Shown here one piece after another: positions 17,217 through 25,998 of a stretch of 64,000 nucleotides of DNA. Below the pieces are notes generated by a model, which saw only the letters and a list, made by a program, of their open reading frames with translations, was not told where the DNA came from and searched no databases. Numbering within the stretch: the stretch's first letter is position 1; every line of letters begins with the position of its first letter. Made by a program: the position numbers and the translations under genes. Source of the stretch: Lawsonibacter faecis (GTDB lineage Bacteria > Bacillota > Clostridia > Oscillospirales > Oscillospiraceae); contig NZ_JACOPQ010000002.1 of NCBI RefSeq assembly GCF_014287675.1, positions 1 through 64,000 of the forward strand, in the 5' to 3' direction.

Positions 17217-18083
17217 TCACCCTTTCCCCAATTTCTGATTGAGCACCTCGTAGAAGCTGCGGCTGCTCAGCCGCACCAGGCGGGTCTGCGCCTGGGACTT
17301 TCGGATCTCAACCGTGTCCCCGGCGCAGAGCTTGACAGCCTTCCCGCCGTCTACGGAGAGGTACGCGGTCTTGCGGGCCAGCCGCCCCATCTTTGCGGCT
17401 ACCACCCGGTTGCAGTCCAGCACCAGCGCCCTCGCGTGGAGGGAGTGGGCGCAGATGGGCGTAACGATAATATTCTCCGCCGTGGGCTCCACGATGGGGC
17501 CGCCGGCCGACATGGAGTAGGCCGTGGAGCCGGTGGGGGTGCAGACGATAATCCCGTCGCCGGAGAAGTCGGAGATCAGCTTGCGATCCCCATAGACCGA
17601 GAGATCGATGATCCGGGCGATGGCGCCCTTGGTGATGACGGCGTCGTTAAGGGCGAGGTCCTCATAGATGACCTTGCCGTCGTGAATCACCTTCACGTCC
17701 AGCATCATGCGCCGCTCCACCGTAAATTTCCTGGCCGCCAGCTTGGAGAGGAGCTGCAGCTCCCCCTGCTCCAGCTCGGCCATGAAGCCCACGCTGCCCA
17801 TGTTGACGCCCAGAATGGGTACGCCGTGCTGGTTGGCGTCCTTGGCGGCGTGGAGAATGGTGCCGTCCCCGCCGAAGCAGATGAGCATATCCGCGCTGGA
17901 GAGCTCAGCCTGCATTTCGCAGAAGGTGAGATGCTTGGGAAGCTCCATGCGGCTGCCCTTCTCCAGAGGGAAGGGGAGACACATGGCGGTGTCCACCTGA
18001 TTCTCACGCAGAATGCGGTCCGCCGCCTGGGCCGCCTTGAGGCCCTTGTCGCGGTAGGGGTTGGGGCTAAGTACGACTTTCAT
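17217..18083 (-). CDS. nadK: NAD kinase
   Basis: The 288-residue enzyme phosphorylates NAD to NADP. It carries the GGDGT motif (CFGGDGTILHA), the NMGSVGFMAE segment and the NAD-binding TPTGSTAYSMSAGGP motif. It lies between tlyA and argR with gaps of four bases on each side, consistent with one operon. This position is common in Clostridia. Confidence 0.96.
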   Translation of the reverse strand: MKVVLSPNPYRDKGLKAAQAADRILRENQVDTAMCLPFPLEKGSRMELPKHLTFCEMQAELSSADMLICFGGDGTILHAAKDANQHGVPILGVNMGSVGFMAELEQGELQLLSKLAARKFTVERRMMLDVKVIHDGKVIYEDLALNDAVITKGAIARIIDLSVYGDRKLISDFSGDGIIVCTPTGSTAYSMSAGGPIVEPTAENIIVTPICAHSLHARALVLDCNRVVAAKMGRLARKTAYLSVDGGKAVKLCAGDTVEIRKSQAQTRLVRLSSRSFYEVLNQKLGKG

Positions 18084-18087
18084 ATCC

Positions 18088-18897
18088 TCACTCCCCCTCC
18101 AGCGTCTGATGGGACGCTTCGACCAGCGCCCCCAAATCCCCCGTCCAGCCGTTCCCGGCCCCGGCCCCGGTCTCTAAAAAACCGAGGTACTCAATGTTTC
18201 CCTCAGGGCCGCGAACGGGTGAAAAGGTTATATCCTTTACGGCGAAATCGGCATCTCCGGCGTTGATCAGGAACTGCTCCAGCACCTGCTGATGAACCGC
18301 GGGGTCCCGGACGACGCCCTTCTTGCCCACCTTCTCCTTCCCCGCCTCGAACTGTGGCTTGACAAGGCACGCCACATGGCCGCCCTCCCGCAGCAGGCCG
18401 CGGACCGCAGGCAGGATAAGACGCAGGGAGATGAAGGATACGTCGATGCTGGCGAAATCCAGCTCGTCCGGGATCTGCTCATGGGTCAGGTAGCGGGCGT
18501 TGGTCCGCTCCATACAGACGACGCGCTCGTCGCTGCGCAGGCTCCAGGCCAGCTGGCCGTACCCCACGTCCACGGCGTAGACCTTCTTTGCGCCGTTTTG
18601 CAGCATGCAGTCGGTAAAGCCGCCGGTAGAGGCTCCGATATCGCCGCAGACGGCGCCCTTTAAATCGATGGGAAAGACCTGCATGGCCTTCTCCAGCTTG
18701 AGGCCGCCCCGGCTCACATAGGCCAGCGTCTTGCCCCGGACCTCAATTTCGGCGGTCTCCTCAACGGGGGCGCCCGCCTTGTCCACCTTCCGGCCCGCCA
18801 CGTAGACCTGGCCCGCCATAATGACGGCCTGGGCCCGCTGACGGCTCTCAATGAGGCAGCGTTCGCACAGGAGGATATCCAGTCTTTTTTTAGCCAT
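18088..18897 (-). CDS. tlyA: TlyA family rRNA 2'-O-methyltransferase
   Basis: The 269-residue protein has an N-terminal S4 RNA-binding domain (RLDILLCERCLIESRQRAQ region, residues 4-65). A FtsJ-like methyltransferase domain follows, with the SAM-binding motif GDIGASTGGFTDC. TlyA enzymes methylate 16S and sometimes 23S rRNA and influence capreomycin sensitivity; in Bacillus the homologue is YqxC. It overlaps the end of dxs by eight bases. Confidence 0.93.
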   Translation of the reverse strand: MAKKRLDILLCERCLIESRQRAQAVIMAGQVYVAGRKVDKAGAPVEETAEIEVRGKTLAYVSRGGLKLEKAMQVFPIDLKGAVCGDIGASTGGFTDCMLQNGAKKVYAVDVGYGQLAWSLRSDERVVCMERTNARYLTHEQIPDELDFASIDVSFISLRLILPAVRGLLREGGHVACLVKPQFEAGKEKVGKKGVVRDPAVHQQVLEQFLINAGDADFAVKDITFSPVRGPEGNIEYLGFLETGAGAGNGWTGDLGALVEASHQTLEGE

Positions 18898-20743
18898 GGG
18901 CGCAGACCTCCAACGCCTTCTGATAGAGGCTCCTGCCGTCCAGCCCGCAGAGCTTGTGGAGCTGGGCGACGGAGCCGTGGGTCACAAAGAAGCGGCCTAA
19001 ATTGCACAGCGCCGCCCGCCCGGGGGCCGCGCCCCGCAGGGCGAGGGCAGAGAGAAGCCGCTGGCCCACGCAGTTGGCCTCTGCCGCCTCCTCGGCCACC
19101 AAGAGTCGGCCGGTGCGGGAGACGGACTTTGAAACAGCGTCTACATCAATAGGTGTAATGGTATTTAACTTCACAACTTCAGCAGAGACCCCGTCGTCGG
19201 CCAACAGCTCGGCACACTCTAGAATCTGGTTGATGAGCAGGCCGTATCCCACCAGCGTGACGTCCCTGCCCTGCCGGAGGACCGCCGAGCGCCCCCTGCC
19301 GGAGTCGCCCCGGTAGTTTCCCTCGCCGCCCCGGGGATAGCGCAGGGCCACGGGCCCCTTCACCTGATGGACGGCGTACTCCAGCATGGAGCGCAGCTCC
19401 GCAAAGCTGGAGGGACAGAGTACCGTCATACCGGGAACGGTGTCCAGCAGGGCGGCGTCGAATACGCCGTGGTGGGTTTCGCCGTCCTCCCCAACCAGAC
19501 CCGCCCGGTCCACAGCCAGGACCAAATGGAGCTGCTGGAGGGCCACGTCGTGGATCAGCATATCGCAGGCCCGCTGGAGGAAGGAGGAGTAGACCGCAAA
19601 GACGGGGGTCATGCCCTGCTTCGCCATTCCCGCCGACATGGTGACGGCGTGGCCCTCGGCGATGCCCACGTCAAACGCCCGCGCCGGGAACCGCTGAAAA
19701 AAGGTCCCCAGGCCGGTGCCGTCCTGCATAGCCGCAGTCACGGCGCAGATTTTATCGTCCTTCGCTGCCAGCGCGCAGAGGGCGTCACCGAAGGCTTTGG
19801 AAAAACTGGGCCCGCTTGACTGGAGAGGCTCCCCCGTCTGGATGCAAAAGCGGCCCACGCCGTGGAACCGGTCTGGATTGCGTTCCGCAGGCGGATAGCC
19901 TTTTCCCTTTACAGTCCTTACATGGAGCAGAACTGGGGTCTCCATTTCCTTCGCGTACCTGAGCAGCCGGGTCAGGCCCCGCACATCATGGCCGTCCACC
20001 GGGCCCAGGTAGGTGAAGCCCATATCCTCAAAGAGACTGCAGGGCAGAAGCGTGTCCTTGACGGCCTTCTTGATTTTGTGAGTCACGCGGTACACCGCTT
20101 TGCCGCCGGGCACCACGCTCATCACCTTGCGGTAGCCCTTTTTAAAGCGCAGATACTGGGGCTTGAGCCGCTGACGGGCCAGGTGGTCCGCCACGCCGCC
20201 CACATTTTTGGTAATGGACATACCGTTGTCGTTGAGAATGACAATCAGCCGTTCTCCGCTGTTGCCCGCGTCGGAGAGTCCCTCATAGGCCAGGCCGCCG
20301 GTGAGAGCGCCGTCGCCGATGAGGGCGACCACATCGTAGTCCGCCCCCGTCAGGGTCCGCGCCCGGGCCATGCCCACCGCGACAGAGACGGAGTTGGAGG
20401 CGTGTCCGGCGACAAAGGCGTCGCAGGGACTCTCCACCGGCTTGGGAAAGCCCGCAATACCGCCGAAAGAGCGCAAATCCCGCATCTGATCGGCGCGGCC
20501 CGTGAGAATCTTATGGGTATAGCACTGGTGCCCCACGTCGAAAACCAGCCGGTCGCGCTCAAAGTCGAAAACCCGGTGGAGGGCCACGGTGATCTCCACT
20601 GCGCCCAGATTGGATGCCAGATGTCCGCCCGTACGGGAGACTGTATCGATCAGACCGGCGCGGAGCCTGGTGCAGAGGGCCTCAGCCTCGCTGTCGGTCA
20701 CTTTTTTCAAATCAGGGATATCAGATTGCTGAATCATAAACAC
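18890..20743 (-). CDS. dxs: 1-deoxy-D-xylulose-5-phosphate synthase
   Basis: The 617-residue thiamine-diphosphate enzyme makes the first intermediate of the MEP isoprenoid pathway from pyruvate and glyceraldehyde 3-phosphate. The ThDP motif GDGALTGGLAYEGL ending in NDNGMSI, the histidine in VFDVGHQCYTHK and the transketolase-like central domain are all present. It lies 93 bases after the YuiD-like gene and just downstream of ispA, so isoprenoid supply genes are grouped. Confidence 0.97.
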   Translation of the reverse strand: MFMIQQSDIPDLKKVTDSEAEALCTRLRAGLIDTVSRTGGHLASNLGAVEITVALHRVFDFERDRLVFDVGHQCYTHKILTGRADQMRDLRSFGGIAGFPKPVESPCDAFVAGHASNSVSVAVGMARARTLTGADYDVVALIGDGALTGGLAYEGLSDAGNSGERLIVILNDNGMSITKNVGGVADHLARQRLKPQYLRFKKGYRKVMSVVPGGKAVYRVTHKIKKAVKDTLLPCSLFEDMGFTYLGPVDGHDVRGLTRLLRYAKEMETPVLLHVRTVKGKGYPPAERNPDRFHGVGRFCIQTGEPLQSSGPSFSKAFGDALCALAAKDDKICAVTAAMQDGTGLGTFFQRFPARAFDVGIAEGHAVTMSAGMAKQGMTPVFAVYSSFLQRACDMLIHDVALQQLHLVLAVDRAGLVGEDGETHHGVFDAALLDTVPGMTVLCPSSFAELRSMLEYAVHQVKGPVALRYPRGGEGNYRGDSGRGRSAVLRQGRDVTLVGYGLLINQILECAELLADDGVSAEVVKLNTITPIDVDAVSKSVSRTGRLLVAEEAAEANCVGQRLLSALALRGAAPGRAALCNLGRFFVTHGSVAQLHKLCGLDGRSLYQKALEVCAHG

Positions 20744-20836
20744 CTCCCAGGGGACGGCGCGCGTCTCCGGTGATAGAAGCCCTGCAGATACAGGGACCGG
20801 ACTGCCCGGCGCGCTCCGCCGTACTGCGCAGACGCA

Positions 20837-21298
20837 TTAAATCATACTGGTCCCAATCAGGCCGATTGCCACGCCCAAAAGGGCGCCCATAATAACCTGT
20901 AAAGGAGAATGACCCAACAGCTCCTTCAGCTCCTTGCCGAAGATGGCGGGCTTCATCTCCATCCAATGGTCCATCATGTAGTTGAGAATTTTAGCCTGCT
21001 CCCCCGCAGCCTTGCGGACGTTGGCCGCGTCGTACATCACCACAATGGCCAGCACCGCGGCAATGGCAAAAAGGGGCGAGGAGAAACCGTAGAGCATCCC
21101 CGTGGAGGCTGCGCAGGCGCAGACGAACGCGGAGTGGGAGCTGGGCATGCCGCCGCTGGCCATAATCCGCCGCCAGTCCATCTTTTTGTACCGCACCAGC
21201 TGGACGATTACCTTAATGATCTGGGCGATTGCCCAGGCGACGGCAGATAAAATCAGAATGAGATTTCCAAGGTGATAGTTGGGCAGGTTGTCATACAT
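20837..21298 (-). CDS. YuiD-like divergent PAP2 family membrane protein
   Basis: The 153-residue protein belongs to PF02681 (DUF212, divergent PAP2). The signature SGGMPSSHSAFVCACA corresponds to the phosphatase SGHS-type motif, with further residues in VVMYDAANVRKAAGEQA. There are four or so hydrophobic segments. The substrate is unknown. Its position between ispA and dxs suggests a lipid-phosphate or polyprenyl-phosphate role, which is inference. It begins six bases after ispA. Confidence 0.88.
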   Translation of the reverse strand: MYDNLPNYHLGNLILILSAVAWAIAQIIKVIVQLVRYKKMDWRRIMASGGMPSSHSAFVCACAASTGMLYGFSSPLFAIAAVLAIVVMYDAANVRKAAGEQAKILNYMMDHWMEMKPAIFGKELKELLGHSPLQVIMGALLGVAIGLIGTSMI

Positions 21299-21304
21299 CC
21301 GCGC

Positions 21305-22186
21305 TCACTTCTCCCGCTGTACTAATTCGTCCGCCAGCCAGCATAAAAAGCCGGGATCGGCAAAGGTCTCCCGCAGGGCGTTCTTCGCCTCCTCCGTCTT
21401 CTCGCGCACCAGCGCCTCGCAGGCCTCCATTCCCTTGAGGCTCACAAAGGTGGTCTTCTCGCTCCGGGCGTCGGAGCCGATGGGCTTGCCGAGGGTGGCC
21501 TCGTCGCCCTGGATGTCCAGCATATCGTCCCGGATCTGGAACGCCAGTCCCAGGCGGCGGGCGTATCTGCGCACCGCGGCGCGCTCCTTCACGCTGCCCC
21601 CGGCGGCGATGCAGCCCAGCTCGGCGGCGGCGGAGATGAGCGCCCCGGTTTTGAGGCTCTGCAGCTCCTCCACCTCGGCCAGGGAGAGGGCGTGGCCCTC
21701 ACCGGCCATATCCAGCACCTGGCCGCCCACCATACCACGGGAACCCGCGGCGGCACCCAGACAGGCCACGGCGCTCAGAAGGCGGCCGGCGTCCAGACCT
21801 CCGGCCCCGGCGATGGTCTCAAAGGCGGCGGTGAGCAGGGCGTCTCCCGCCAGCACCGCCGTTGCCTCGCCGTAGACCTTATGATTGGTGGGCCTGCCGC
21901 GGCGCAGATCGTCGTCGTCCATGCAGGGAAGGTCGTCGTGAATGAGGGAATAAGTGTGAACCATTTCCACTGCACAGGCCAGCGGCAGAGCAGACTCCAC
22001 GTCGCCGCCGCACATCCGGCAGGACTCCAGCGCCAGGACGGGGCGAATCCTCTTGCCTCCGGCCAGGAGGCTGTAGAGCATCGCGTCGTACAGGTCGGCC
22101 CGGGGTTCCCGGTCCGCAAAGCAGGTCTTTAAGTAGTTCTCTACCAGCGCGCAGTCGGCGCTGAGCTGCTGTTCATACGTCATCAC
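21305..22186 (-). CDS. ispA: Polyprenyl synthetase (farnesyl/geranylgeranyl diphosphate synthase)
   Basis: The 293-residue all-helical prenyltransferase has the first aspartate-rich motif in HDDLPCMDDDD and the second in IRDDMLD. It condenses isopentenyl diphosphate with allylic diphosphates to give farnesyl diphosphate, needed for undecaprenyl carrier lipid. The gene directly follows xseB, as in Bacillus. Confidence 0.95.
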   Translation of the reverse strand: MMTYEQQLSADCALVENYLKTCFADREPRADLYDAMLYSLLAGGKRIRPVLALESCRMCGGDVESALPLACAVEMVHTYSLIHDDLPCMDDDDLRRGRPTNHKVYGEATAVLAGDALLTAAFETIAGAGGLDAGRLLSAVACLGAAAGSRGMVGGQVLDMAGEGHALSLAEVEELQSLKTGALISAAAELGCIAAGGSVKERAAVRRYARRLGLAFQIRDDMLDIQGDEATLGKPIGSDARSEKTTFVSLKGMEACEALVREKTEEAKNALRETFADPGFLCWLADELVQREK

Positions 22187-22420
22187 TCAGCCCTCGCCGT
22201 CCAGCGCCGAGGCCTCGGGTGTGCCGTCGGGAGCGGCCGTCAGCTTGAGCACCTTCTGCTCCGCCTTGTCCAGCATGGCGGAGCATTTCTTCATCAGGCC
22301 GGTGCCCTCCTCAAAGAGGGCCAGCGCGTCCTCCAGCGGAGCCTCGCCGCGCTCCAGAAGGGAGACGATCTCCTCCAGACGGGCCATGGACTGCTCAAAG
22401 GTCAATTTTTTTTCTGCCAT
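22187..22420 (-). CDS. xseB: Exodeoxyribonuclease VII small subunit
   Basis: The 77-residue protein has the XseB pattern FEQSMARLEEIVSLLERGEA-PLEDALALFEEG, a helical hairpin that binds the large subunit. It overlaps the end of xseA by 26 bases and stops one base before ispA. Together with XseA it degrades single-stranded DNA to oligonucleotides. Confidence 0.95.
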   Translation of the reverse strand: MAEKKLTFEQSMARLEEIVSLLERGEAPLEDALALFEEGTGLMKKCSAMLDKAEQKVLKLTAAPDGTPEASALDGEG

Positions 22421-23636
22421 TACGGTCTGTGCTCCTTTCGGGCGCGTTCACGGTCACATCAATGCTGCCGTCGGACACGCGCAGTTCCAGACGGTCGCCG
22501 GGGCTCACGGATTTCACGGACCGCACCACCGCGCCCGTGGAGTCCCTAGGGATGGCGTAGCCCCGGGCCAGGACCTTGAGGGGGCTCATGGCATCCAGGG
22601 CGGCGGCCAGACGTGCGAACTGCTGCCGCTCCCTCCCCAGGGTGCGCTCCAGCCGGTCGGCCAGCCGGGCGCGCTGGTAATCCAGCAGGACGCGCCGGTC
22701 CTGAATGACGTTCATCGGGTCCTGTAAAGCGCGGCTGCCTGACAAGCGTTCCAGCTTCCCCCGGGCCTCGTTCAGCCGCCGGGAGGCGGCCTGGCCCATG
22801 CGGACGGAGAGCTGACTCAGCCTGCCGTACACATCGTTCCGGTCGGGTACCGCCAGCTCGGCGGCGTTGGACGGCGTGGCCGCCCGGAGGTCGGCCACAA
22901 AGTCGGCGATGGTCACGTCGGGCTCGTGGCCCACGGCGGAGATGACTGGAATCCGGGAGGCGTAGATGGCCCGGGCGACGATCTCCTCATTGAAGGCCCA
23001 CAGGTCCTCCATAGAGCCGCCGCCCCGGCCGGTGATGATGAGGTCGGCCAGCCTGTTGCGGTTGACCCAGCCCAGGGCCGCCGCAATCTCCTCCGGCGCC
23101 TCCGCCCCCTGGACCCGGACGGGTACCACGGCCACCTCCGCCATCGGCCAGCGGGCGCTGAGAATACGCAGCATATCCCGCACCGCCGCGCCCGCAGGGG
23201 AGGTCACCAGAGCGATGCGGAGGGGAAAGCGGGGAATGGGCTTTTTATGGCCCTGATCAAAGAGTCCCTGGGCGAAGAGCTTGGCCTTCAGCTGCTCGAA
23301 GGCCACATGGAGGTCCCCCACCCCGTCGGGCGTGAGTTCATTGACATAGAGCTGGTACTGGCCGTCCCGGGGAAAAACGGTCACCCGGCCAAAGGCCACG
23401 ACCTTCATGCCGTTTTCAGGCCGAAACCGCAGCGCCGAGGCCTCCCGCCGGAACATGACGCAGCGGATGGCGCCGCCCTCATCCTTCATGGAGAAGTAGT
23501 GGTGGCCGGAGGGGTACATCTTATAGTTGGAGAGCTCGCCCCGGACCAGCACGCCGGAGAGGGCGCCGTCCGAGTCCAGCAGATCCTTGATATGTTGGTT
23601 GACCTGGGTGACGCTGTAGACGGTGTCGTTTCTCAC
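22395..23636 (-). CDS. xseA: Exodeoxyribonuclease VII large subunit
   Basis: The 413-residue protein has the N-terminal OB-fold (VNQHIKDLLDSD to FSMKDEGGAIRCVMF). The catalytic domain contains GRGGGSMEDLWAFNEE and GHEPDVTIADFVADLRAATP. A C-terminal coiled region follows. It is slightly short compared with many XseA proteins but has every core block. It overlaps the TsaD-like gene by four bases. Confidence 0.96.
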   Translation of the reverse strand: MRNDTVYSVTQVNQHIKDLLDSDGALSGVLVRGELSNYKMYPSGHHYFSMKDEGGAIRCVMFRREASALRFRPENGMKVVAFGRVTVFPRDGQYQLYVNELTPDGVGDLHVAFEQLKAKLFAQGLFDQGHKKPIPRFPLRIALVTSPAGAAVRDMLRILSARWPMAEVAVVPVRVQGAEAPEEIAAALGWVNRNRLADLIITGRGGGSMEDLWAFNEEIVARAIYASRIPVISAVGHEPDVTIADFVADLRAATPSNAAELAVPDRNDVYGRLSQLSVRMGQAASRRLNEARGKLERLSGSRALQDPMNVIQDRRVLLDYQRARLADRLERTLGRERQQFARLAAALDAMSPLKVLARGYAIPRDSTGAVVRSVKSVSPGDRLELRVSDGSIDVTVNAPERSTDRNGRKKIDL

Positions 23637-24568
23637 AGGCCCCCCTCCCCGCTGTGCAGGCTCCGCCAGGCCAGGATGGCCACGCCCAGGGCGTTGTCGG
23701 CGGAGCAGCGCGGCTCGGCGAAGACGGCCTCCCCCATCTGTTCCCGCAGGCGGGAGTTGGAGGCCACGCCGCCCGAGCAGAGAACGGGCAGGCCGGGGTA
23801 CTCCTTCAATGCCGCAGCGGTGGTCCGGCGCACTGCGCCCGCCACGGTGTCCAGGGTGAAGCGGGCCACGTCGGCGGGCCGCTCCCCCTTCTCACACAGG
23901 GCCTTGACCTGGTTCTCCACCCCGGAGAGCGAGAATGTAAGGCCGTTAAGCTTTACATGAAAATGCTTCTGTGTATCCGCCTCGCGGGACAGGGCATCCA
24001 GGGCCCTGCCCGCCGGGAAGTCCAGGCCCAGGAGCACGCCGGTGCGGTCGATAAGCTGGCCGGCGGAGATGTCGCTGGTGCCGCCGATGCACCGGGCGCG
24101 AACATTGACCCCGTCCGGCTCCACCAGCAGAAGCTCGGTGGTGCCGCCGGAGAGGTGCCAGGCAAGCATGGGGGAATCCAGCAGCTCCATCCGCCCGGCG
24201 GACCAGGCGGCGGCGGCAATGTGCCCCTGCTGGTGGGAGACAGGGAAAAAGGGCGCGCCCAGCGTATCCGCAATGGCGCGGCCCTGGCCCTCCCCCGCCA
24301 GGAAGCATGGCATATAAGAGCCCTCCACCGCCCTGGGGCGGGTGCTGGCGCCTACCGCCTCAATCGTTTGCAGCAAGCCCCGGTCCCGCAGGGCGCCGAA
24401 CAGCTCCGGCAGGCGCTTCACATGCTGAAAGAGGGCGTCGCTCTGGCGCAGGCCCAGCGCGCCCTGGGGCACGTCCAGAAGCCGCCCCAGGTTTTCGCCC
24501 GCCGCGCCGTCAAAAACCGCCACGGAGGTGGTGTAGTTGCTGGTATCCAGCCCGAGACAGCGCGGCAT
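23633..24568 (-). CDS. TsaD/Kae1-like ASKHA-fold protein (second-type paralogue)
   Basis: The protein of about 311 residues belongs to the Kae1/TsaD (peptidase M22) superfamily. It has the ATP-binding GLDTSNYTTS motif, an HQQGH metal-ligand motif and the HLSGGTTELL and CSGGVASNSRLR phosphate segments. It is divergent from canonical TsaD: the first motif lacks the usual SCDET form, and the early metal region differs. It may not be the tRNA t6A enzyme. It sits between nusB and xseA, where Bacillus has folD. The ATG at 24568 follows GAGG by seven bases, and the ATGA overlap start at 24574 is an alternative. Confidence 0.8.
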   Translation of the reverse strand: MPRCLGLDTSNYTTSVAVFDGAAGENLGRLLDVPQGALGLRQSDALFQHVKRLPELFGALRDRGLLQTIEAVGASTRPRAVEGSYMPCFLAGEGQGRAIADTLGAPFFPVSHQQGHIAAAAWSAGRMELLDSPMLAWHLSGGTTELLLVEPDGVNVRARCIGGTSDISAGQLIDRTGVLLGLDFPAGRALDALSREADTQKHFHVKLNGLTFSLSGVENQVKALCEKGERPADVARFTLDTVAGAVRRTTAAALKEYPGLPVLCSGGVASNSRLREQMGEAVFAEPRCSADNALGVAILAWRSLHSGEGGL

Positions 24569-24570
24569 GG

Positions 24571-25104
24571 TCATGCCTCGGGGAACTGCGCGGACTCGGA
24601 CGCCTCGGGCGCGGGCTCGGCGTCGAAGATGTCCTCGGGCACGGCGGCGGTCCGATCGGGGATGGACTCCTTACGCACAAAGGAGCCGAGGATGCCGTTG
24701 ACGAAAGAGACCACGTCGGGGTCCTCGTAGTGCTTGGTCAGCTCCACCGCCTCATTGATGGCGGCGGCGTTGGGGATGTCCTGCATATAGAGAATCTCAT
24801 ACATGGCCACCCGCATAATGGCCACCGCCACCCGGGGCAGGCGGGAGAAGCTCCAGCCGATGGCGTACCGGGCGATATACTCGTCCAGCTCCGGGCAGTG
24901 CTCGTAGACCCCCTTCACCAGGCCGGCTATGTACTCCTTCTGCTTGACGTTGGGGTACTCGGCATAGAGGGGCTCCTCCTCCCCGATGAGGGCGAAGGTG
25001 GTGCGGGTCAGGGCCGAAGCCAGCAGCTCGTCGGCGGTCTGATTGGTAAAGCTCAGCTCAAAGGTGAGATGTACGGCAATTTCTCTGGCATTGGTCCTGG
25101 TCAT
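24571..25104 (-). CDS. nusB: Transcription antitermination factor NusB
   Basis: The 177-residue RNA-binding protein acts with NusE in rRNA antitermination. The family features are REIAVHLTFEL at the start and, near the C-terminus, the LPRVAVAIMRVAMYEILYMQDIPNAAAINEAVELTKHY block. A tail of about 30 acidic and Ala/Pro residues extends beyond the usual end. The ATG at 25104 has GGAGG upstream, and ten further in-frame residues upstream lack a site. It heads the nusB-recN run. Confidence 0.94.
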   Translation of the reverse strand: MTRTNAREIAVHLTFELSFTNQTADELLASALTRTTFALIGEEEPLYAEYPNVKQKEYIAGLVKGVYEHCPELDEYIARYAIGWSFSRLPRVAVAIMRVAMYEILYMQDIPNAAAINEAVELTKHYEDPDVVSFVNGILGSFVRKESIPDRTAAVPEDIFDAEPAPEASESAQFPEA

Positions 25105-25181
25105 GGTCGTTCCTCCGTTGCGGGGCGGGCGCACCCCCGCCGCTCTCTTTCTGAAATGGATAGTTGAATGAATATGCCACT

Positions 25182-25187
25182 ATTATA
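25182..25187 (-). promoter_or_regulatory. Likely -10 element of the nusB run
   Basis: A TATAAT on the minus strand lies in an AT-rich island about 80 bases before nusB. The sequence 17 bases upstream of it (TTTATC) is a poor -35 match, so the promoter call is tentative. Confidence 0.45.
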
Positions 25188-25322
25188 TACAATATGGATG
25201 CAAAGATAAACCCCCAACTTACCGATTTCCGACAGAAACTTCATGCCGGCCCCGAGGAGGCCGGTGACCGGAGCCCGGAAGCGCGGGGCTCCGCCGGAGG
25301 TGCGGAAGCGGAAACGGAGCGC

Positions 25323-25362
25323 AAAAAAGCATTGAGCGAAACGGATTACGCTCAATGCTTTT
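25323..25362 (-). terminator. Terminator of the Asp23 gene
   Basis: Inverted repeat AAAAGCATTGAGCG / CGCTCAATGCTTTT with a run of six T on the minus strand, 37 bases past the Asp23 stop. The rest of the roughly 290-base gap between Asp23 and nusB shows only the nusB -10 candidate and no convincing gene. Confidence 0.85.
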
Positions 25363-25398
25363 CAGCTTCATCATCCACCGGGCCGGAGGGTGCAGCGG

Positions 25399-25788
25399 TC
25401 AGGAATGCCTGGCGTCCTTCTCGAAGGTGACGCCGGAGACATTCACGTTGACGCACTCGGGAGTCAGCCCGCTCATATTTTCCACGCTGGTATAAACGGC
25501 CTCCTGCACGGCCTTGGCCACGTCGGGGATTACAAAGCCGTACTGTACCAGGATGGCGATATCCACGGTGAGGCTGCCGTCCTCGTTGGTGGACACCCGG
25601 ACGCCCTTGGCGAGGTTCTTCTTGCCGCCAAGCATCTCCACGATGTCGTTGCCCAGGTTGGCGGCCAGACTGCCCACGCCCTCCACCTCCAGCGCGGCGG
25701 CGGCGGCCATGACGGCCAGCACGTCCTCAGCTATATGGATGTTTCCCATCTCGTCGGGACGGGAAATATACTCTCTGCCTTCGCCCAT
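25399..25788 (-). CDS. Asp23/Gls24 family envelope stress protein
   Basis: The 129-residue protein matches PF03780: an early GNIHIAEDVLAVMAAAAALEVEGV block, then GVRVSTNEDGSLTVDIAILVQYGFVIPDVAKAVQEAV. These proteins are cytoplasmic or membrane-associated and linked to cell-envelope homeostasis. The ATG at 25788 is chosen because AAGGAG lies about ten bases before it. The GTG at 25797 sits directly against that site. It is monocistronic, with its own promoter and terminator, between nusB and the spoIIIA operon, a common clostridial arrangement. Confidence 0.92.
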   Translation of the reverse strand: MGEGREYISRPDEMGNIHIAEDVLAVMAAAAALEVEGVGSLAANLGNDIVEMLGGKKNLAKGVRVSTNEDGSLTVDIAILVQYGFVIPDVAKAVQEAVYTSVENMSGLTPECVNVNVSGVTFEKDARHS

Positions 25789-25816
25789 AAAGGTCACGCT
25801 CCTTCAAATGACGTAC

Positions 25817-25868
25817 ATAGTGAGTTTTCACTATGGTGTATTGTAACACAAAGGCTTAAAAATAACAA
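25817..25868 (-). promoter_or_regulatory. Promoter and possible operator of the Asp23 gene
   Basis: TTGTTA (25863-25868) and TACAAT (25840-25845) are 17 bases apart on the minus strand. A perfect 8-bp inverted repeat, CATAGTGA and TCACTATG around GTTT (25817-25836), covers the expected transcript start. It could be an operator or a 5' hairpin. Confidence 0.65.
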
Positions 25869-25963
25869 TAAAGAATTGCAGCGGCACGGCCTGTCGAAAA
25901 GCCCTCCGCTGAGAAAGTCTCGCAGAGTTGGGCCGTCCGCAGACGGCGGCATCAAATAATGAA

Positions 25964-25993
25964 CCGCCCTGCCACGAAAGCGGCAGGGCGGTA
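25964..25993 (-). terminator. Terminator of the spoIIIA operon
   Basis: ACCGCCCTGCC pairs with GGCAGGGCGGT around a short loop, six bases after the spoIIIAH stop. It is followed on the minus strand by a short T-rich stretch. Confidence 0.8.
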
Positions 25994-25998
25994 TGTAT

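Noticed and set aside
25164..25430. 88-codon plus-strand frame in the gap between nusB and the Asp23 gene
   Set aside because: It crosses the Asp23 terminator hairpin and runs into the Asp23 gene in antisense, with no ribosome binding site of note.
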